A program made the position numbers and the translations under genes. From contig NZ_JAETXJ010000002.1 of the NCBI RefSeq assembly GCF_022508225.1, positions 558,001 through 622,000 of the forward strand: 64,000 nt of DNA, read 5' to 3'. Below are positions 61,201-64,000 of this stretch, in pieces (the stretch's first letter is position 1; the number at the start of each line of letters is the position of its first letter). The notes under the pieces were generated by a model that saw only the letters and a list, made by a program, of their open reading frames with translations, was not told where the DNA came from and did not search any database. Source of the DNA: Desulfovibrio sp. UIB00. GTDB taxonomy: Bacteria > Desulfobacterota > Desulfovibrionia > Desulfovibrionales > Desulfovibrionaceae.

Positions 61201-61742
61201 CCTATGAATGCTCCCGGCGGTATGCGGCGCTGGGCAACCGCAGCGAGCCTGTCATTATTCTTGATACCGTGGCCGATAATACCCGCGCAAAACAGATGGC
61301 GGCCAAGGATGATATTGAACTGCTGCAGCTTATTTTGCAGGACGGCATGGCCTTTGACCCCGTAAAGCTGCGCGCCATGCCGCGCGAGCAGCAACTGGGC
61401 TACCTTGTGGAATGCGGGGAGAAAAGCGGATTGCTGCCTGCCGGGTTCAGCGCCGTGCAGATGGACAACCTGCTGCTGACCTATCGCGGCAACACCCTGG
61501 CCGCTGCGCGTTATGAGCGGCCAAGCCCCTCCGACTGCAAGCTGCTGCTGGTGCGCGCGCTGGATTTTGCAAGCAACCCGCAGATAATAATGAATGATGA
61601 CTACCAGGGCTGGGGCCGCTTTTTGAAAAAGGAAAACATCACGTTGCGCTGGACGCAAGGCACCCACGAATCCATGCTTTCTGCTGGCCTCGCCGCAAAC
61701 GTGGCACAGCTCATTCTGGAGTATCTTGAAGGCGAAGGGTAG
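58209..61742 (+). CDS. Termination NRPS: A (interrupted by methyltransferase)-T-TE
   Basis: The 1177-residue product lacks its own C domain and is coupled by ATGA to the megasynthase that ends in C5. The A domain starts near residue 40 (LEHLFRSIADARPEAEAL). Between core motifs A2 (AGAVYLPVE) and A3 (YTSGSTGTPKG, 475) an insertion of about 300 residues carries a SAM-binding motif, VLDVGSGSG (245-253), then VVVMNGVVENFPGYNYL and further Rossmann strands: an embedded methyltransferase. NVYGPTE is at 615 and the A10 Lys at 805. The specificity code D-A-Q-D-L-A-V-V-D-K is one residue from a known Gln code. T Ser is at 860 (LGGHSI). The thioesterase has GGWSFGG (Ser992), Asp in ILDT and a late His (GTHESM), for release by hydrolysis or cyclisation. 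Confidence 0.92.
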   Translation: MMKLSDFSFATPEKKSARPESASISCSGPHTASATQAGGEFASLEHLFRSIADARPEAEALTGGGPGLTFRELDVLSERIARFILAQGYGHEAVVGVLCARGAVYLAAALGVMRAGAVYLPVEREQPQGRKEAMLRPASLIIADSACLREAEYFHYRNPGIRHVLCLDAQEYDDAAEKGTGLVSTEYWEQVAQAGSDMGWKSDFDSAPCPQSELAAMAAAVLEKCGLAHKAEAPSAEDSRAGCKVLDVGSGSGCVAQALAKAVQEYAAVDLARNELSRLASFDAAARVTPYRMEAADIHFLEGQAFDVVVMNGVVENFPGYNYLRRVLHHAVEMLTPDGLVFVGAVRDLDCRDDLRAALQAHALATGDQSGLLRLDASAELFVPRQFFTEWAARCPVPVQVTFSPCVLGKDREQSRADGGEQHGAQAFRYDVVIRPGGSRPQVTLSRFGAQYLPPAGGQALPPCEPSQAAYIVYTSGSTGTPKGVVVEHCNLMHILRALRPYAAGCERVGLVAPLSFDASVQQLAVSVFSGKSLHVLSDEERKNPSLFCACARERGLDLCDMTPAFFNVLTDWLAEQRQPLPLKALLLAGEVLRPDVIRKFYAIPGNEGVVLFNVYGPTECTVDSSAFRIDMGNHQDFTAYPIGKPLEGVRICAMDKNCQELPDSVTGELWIFGDGVSRGYLNNASPGAFVEKDGQPCYRTGDNGYVQNGLVFYRGREDQQVKIRGNRVELGEVEKAVAGFPGVRQVAVVADTFRAGEEKNLAVYVVGHVDMGVLRGYLEQHLPPYCVPAYFVPMMELPLSLNRKIDKKALPSPLGGVEIQRGRMPTGPLEEKLAGIWKRLLGFEITDADAGFFNLGGHSILSIRLIAMIEKEMGVHVAVNELVTHSTIAQLAALLAGKTEKRESPVIQLQHCEGGKNLVLFHPVGGSVFCYSDLARLLGGKYSVYAVEAAGFSQRRTSLTTELHTVESLAEYYLDEILKVESRDIIWGGWSFGGLLAYECSRRYAALGNRSEPVIILDTVADNTRAKQMAAKDDIELLQLILQDGMAFDPVKLRAMPREQQLGYLVECGEKSGLLPAGFSAVQMDNLLLTYRGNTLAAARYERPSPSDCKLLLVRALDFASNPQIIMNDDYQGWGRFLKKENITLRWTQGTHESMLSAGLAANVAQLILEYLEGEG

Positions 61743-62598
61743 TCGAAAATATTGCCTATAAAAAGTCTAGATATGCTCTTGGAGTATTTCTTAACAATGT
61801 TGTAAAACTATTGTCGGTAAAAAGTGAGAGCTATTTCTATTTAGAGAGGGTGTGATGCCTGTCTTACAAACTACTTTTGCACGGAATTTGCCCTCAGAAT
61901 TATCTTTTCAGGTTCGGTGAAATTTTTTTTCATTTTCCCCTAAAGTTTTTGCTTGAATTTTATGTTCCGGAATGAAACAGTCGTCCTTACGCTCGCAAGG
62001 CTGTTTTTTTCCGGTATTTTTTTTGTTTTGCCACCCACAGGTGTGGATGGTGTGTGGCAGACCGCCAACGTTGCCCCTTGAGCACCAAATGCCTGTTGAG
62101 GCAACCGCCTGTCAGGCCAGCAGAAATATACCGATGCATTTTGCGCGCATCTGTTTTTGTAAGTGCATATTGGGGGCTTGCCTTGCTGGTACACGTGCGG
62201 TGTTGAAGTGACGCTTGTATGTGGTGATGCGTAATTGTAATTGTTTATTCTCGCGCGGCAGTATTCATGTAATCGTTTTATATACGTTGTGGGGCTTGTA
62301 TTTTATTTTACATCGAGGCTCCTATTTTTGTTCAGTTCTTTTGTCCAGGCGTTGCGGAACAGTGCATTGAGGGGGGTGACCTCGTGTTGATACCTTCTTG
62401 TTGCCAATAAATTAATATCTACTTTTATATCAGACTGCGTCGAATTTAAGGTTCATTTGGTATTAGTTATCAAGAATTACGCACTATTGTCTTTGATCTG
62501 GGTTTTCGTATAAGACAGGCTTTGGGTTCAGGCATCTGCCTGGGCAAGTTGTGTTACCGTGTGCAGGGGCAGTGCAAACCCTAGCTCAGGATTTTGCC
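61743..62598. other. 856-base AT-rich intergenic stretch
   Basis: No gene longer than about 20 codons with a credible start is seen. The composition is much more AT-rich than the NRPS genes, with several T runs. A terminator is recognised at 61976-62010. The remainder up to the HDOD gene at 62599 presumably carries its promoter, but no sequence stands out. Confidence 0.55.
61976..62010 (+). terminator. Likely terminator of the NRPS operon
   Basis: AACAG (61976-61980) and CCTT pair with AAGG and CTGTT (62001-62005) around an asymmetric internal loop, followed by a run of Ts to 62010. It lies about 235 bases after the NRPS stop. Confidence 0.5.
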
Positions 62599-63504
62599 AT
62601 GCAATCTCAAAAAGAGTCCAGGCTGTTTTTGCAAAAGCTTTTGCAAAATCCGCCCGCGCTGCCGTTTGAACCCAAACTGCTTCCCCTGCTGTTTGCGGTT
62701 ACCCAGGAAGGCTCCAATGCCTCGGTGCGATCGGTCGTTGCACTGATTGAAAAAAGCCCACGGCTCGCAACACGTGTGCTCACAGTGGCCAATTCGGCTG
62801 CATATGGGCTTGAATTCAAGGTTTCTACCCTGCAAAGAGCCATCAGCATCATGGGCCTGCGCGAAGTGCGTCTGCTTGTGCTTATGGTCGGCATGTCGTC
62901 GTTTATACGGGAGGCCCAGCTCCCCAAGGCGTTTGATACGGGCGCATTCTGGAGCCACCTGCTTTCTGTGGCAACCATTGCCAGAACTCTGGCGGATGTT
63001 CTTGGTGGAGATACCGGCGTATGCGGAACCTCTGCCTGCGCTGGCGAGCGCCTGGTCATGGTGCCGGACGAGGCATACATAGCTGGATTGCTCCATGATG
63101 TGGGCAAGATTTTTTTTGCTGCCGCTCGGCCAGACCTCTGGGAAAGGACGGCAGAAATGGAACAGACCGAAAATTGCGGCAGTTCCGAGGCTGAAACCGC
63201 GCAGCTTGGCATGGACCACGGACTCATTGGTGCGGCAGTGATGCACCAGTGGAAGCTGCCTCTGGTGCTTACCGAACCCATAAACCTGCACCATTCACCC
63301 GAACTTGCCACAACCTATAAAATGGAGGCGCGCCTGCTTGCTGCGGCCAACGCCCTGGCCCATTGCAGCCATGATGCGCCCATGCTGAGGAGCAAGGCAG
63401 GCGAACACCTGCCCGATGGGTGTGATCTTGATGCCGTGAGCGCTGCGGTGCTTGAAAGTATGGTCAGAATACAGGAAGCCGGTTTTGCTGAGCTTGATGC
63501 ATAG
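62599..63504 (+). CDS. HDOD-domain signalling protein
   Basis: The 301-residue product is an HDOD protein, a catalytically inactive relative of HD phosphohydrolases found in bacterial signalling and motility control. Residues 16-215 show the family pattern: LPLLFAVTQEGSNASVRSVVALIEKSPRLATRVLTVANSAAYG, then VSTLQRAISIMGLREVRLLVL, FWSHLLSVATIARTLA and YIAGLLHDVGKIFF. The H-D pair in LLHDVGK is preserved here. The ATG at 62599 gives a normal start; an upstream in-frame ATG adds 16 residues without similarity. The next gene, 70 bases on, encodes a GGDEF protein, so the pair may be a c-di-GMP-linked unit. Confidence 0.88.
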   Translation: MQSQKESRLFLQKLLQNPPALPFEPKLLPLLFAVTQEGSNASVRSVVALIEKSPRLATRVLTVANSAAYGLEFKVSTLQRAISIMGLREVRLLVLMVGMSSFIREAQLPKAFDTGAFWSHLLSVATIARTLADVLGGDTGVCGTSACAGERLVMVPDEAYIAGLLHDVGKIFFAAARPDLWERTAEMEQTENCGSSEAETAQLGMDHGLIGAAVMHQWKLPLVLTEPINLHHSPELATTYKMEARLLAAANALAHCSHDAPMLRSKAGEHLPDGCDLDAVSAAVLESMVRIQEAGFAELDA

Positions 63505-63574
63505 CCCGTGCGTGGGCCTGATGCCGCATTTGCTTTTTTCAACTTTTCTTGAGGCTCACACTTGAGGCGCGCAC

Positions 63575-64000
63575 ATGGATATTGAAACCGGCCTTGATAA
63601 TCTGCTGCGCGGGCAATTTGACGCTGCGTTGGCCGAATTTGAAGGCTGCGGGCAGCAGCCCACAGCAGAGAAACTGTGCGAGCTCACGCGGGCCTGCGCT
63701 GATCTTTCTGCCTATGCGGCGGCACTGGCAGAGGGGGATCTGTCTGTGCGCCCGCCCAAATCCTGCCGTCACTTTTCCACGCACCTTGAAAGCCTGCACG
63801 CCAAGCTCAAACGTCTGGCCCGGCAACTGCTCATATTCAGCGCAGGCTACCCCATGCCTGCGGTTGACGATATGGGCGACCTCTCTGACGGGCTGACCTT
63901 TCTTATCAATCAGGCGCAGACCTGCAAAAAGCAGGTCGAGCACGACCAGAATCACGATGTTGAAACCGGCCTCATGAACCGCCGGGCCTTTGTGCGCGGC
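63575..64000 (+). CDS. GGDEF-type protein, truncated by window end
   Basis: Only the first 142 codons are in the window. The ATG at 63575 has GAGG upstream. The visible part is a helical sensor or linker (MDIETGLDNLLRGQFDAALAEFEG, then a heptad-like stretch HLESLHAKLKRLARQLL) ending HDVETGLMNRRAFVRG, the HDxxTGLxNRR motif that opens diguanylate cyclase GGDEF domains. The catalytic loop lies beyond the window, so activity cannot be judged. The N-terminal architecture resembles cytoplasmic diguanylate cyclases. Confidence 0.8.
   Translation, partial: MDIETGLDNLLRGQFDAALAEFEGCGQQPTAEKLCELTRACADLSAYAAALAEGDLSVRPPKSCRHFSTHLESLHAKLKRLARQLLIFSAGYPMPAVDDMGDLSDGLTFLINQAQTCKKQVEHDQNHDVETGLMNRRAFVRG

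Noticed and set aside
61855-61920. A 21-codon frame after the NRPS operon with GAGGG before its ATG
   Set aside because: Too short to support without conservation or translation data, and it has no recognisable feature.
62171-62187. Possible sigma-54 site upstream of the HDOD gene
   Set aside because: GG-N10-GC spacing is met, but the -24 box is a run of Gs without TGGC, so it is probably chance.
1-64000. Insertion sequences, phage genes, CRISPR arrays, integrases
   Set aside because: No transposase, integrase, Cas protein or regularly spaced direct repeats were recognised on either strand.

Overview
The window is a GC-rich bacterial chromosome segment. Its gene content and order (flgF-flgG-flgA-flgH behind sigma-54 type promoters, motE next to fliJ, tig-clpP-clpX-lon, and a selenocysteine-containing selD) best fit a Desulfovibrio-like sulfate reducer (Desulfovibrionaceae). 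That assignment is inferred from gene content, not from a marker-gene search.

Left part (1-27.1 kb), mostly core genome: a tRNA-Leu(CAG); flagellar rod and ring genes flgF, flgG, flgA, flgH; a 930-base non-coding patch with a candidate structured RNA; a five-gene operon (HpcH-type aldolase, NAD-dependent sugar epimerase, CMP-Kdo-synthetase-like cytidylyltransferase, hexapeptide acyltransferase, HAD phosphatase) that looks like a dedicated route to a CMP-activated 3-deoxy-ulosonic acid for a surface glycan; a lipoprotein; a YbjQ-like protein behind a near-consensus sigma-54 site; a chemoreceptor; truA-motE-fliJ and thiD; a small operon with cobU between two unknown envelope proteins; then tRNA-Leu(UAG)-tig-clpP-clpX-lon and selD, whose active-site codon is an in-frame UGA followed by a hairpin.

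Middle and right part (27.3-61.7 kb): a VanX-like D,D-dipeptidase, a formyltransferase-like protein, and then the main attraction, a hybrid non-ribosomal peptide/polyketide locus of about 33 kb. On the + strand are a 5593-residue megasynthase and an 1177-residue NRPS with translationally coupled genes. Their domain order, read from motifs, is C-A-T / C-T-E / C-T / C-A-T / KS-DH-KR-ACP / C, then A(with embedded methyltransferase)-T-TE. The specificity codes point to an aromatic residue (Tyr-like), Ser and Gln. Two condensing modules have no adenylation domain and the PKS module has no acyltransferase. Divergent on the - strand is a three-gene operon: a lysine-2,3-aminomutase-family radical SAM enzyme with altered substrate-contact positions, a type II thioesterase and an Sfp-type phosphopantetheinyl transferase. 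It is followed by an eight-gene - strand operon: two orphan substrate-binding proteins, a DUF697-like protein, a cyclic-peptide-type ABC exporter, a small cysteine-containing secreted protein, an SPFH protein, a 55-residue membrane protein and a sensor-MFS fusion. Together these look like synthesis, carrier activation, editing, export and perhaps sensing or re-uptake of one peptide-polyketide that may contain a beta-amino acid.

Right edge (61.7-64 kb): an AT-richer non-coding stretch of about 860 bases with a terminator, an HDOD signalling protein, and the start of a GGDEF protein cut by the window end. No insertion sequence, phage gene or CRISPR array was seen.
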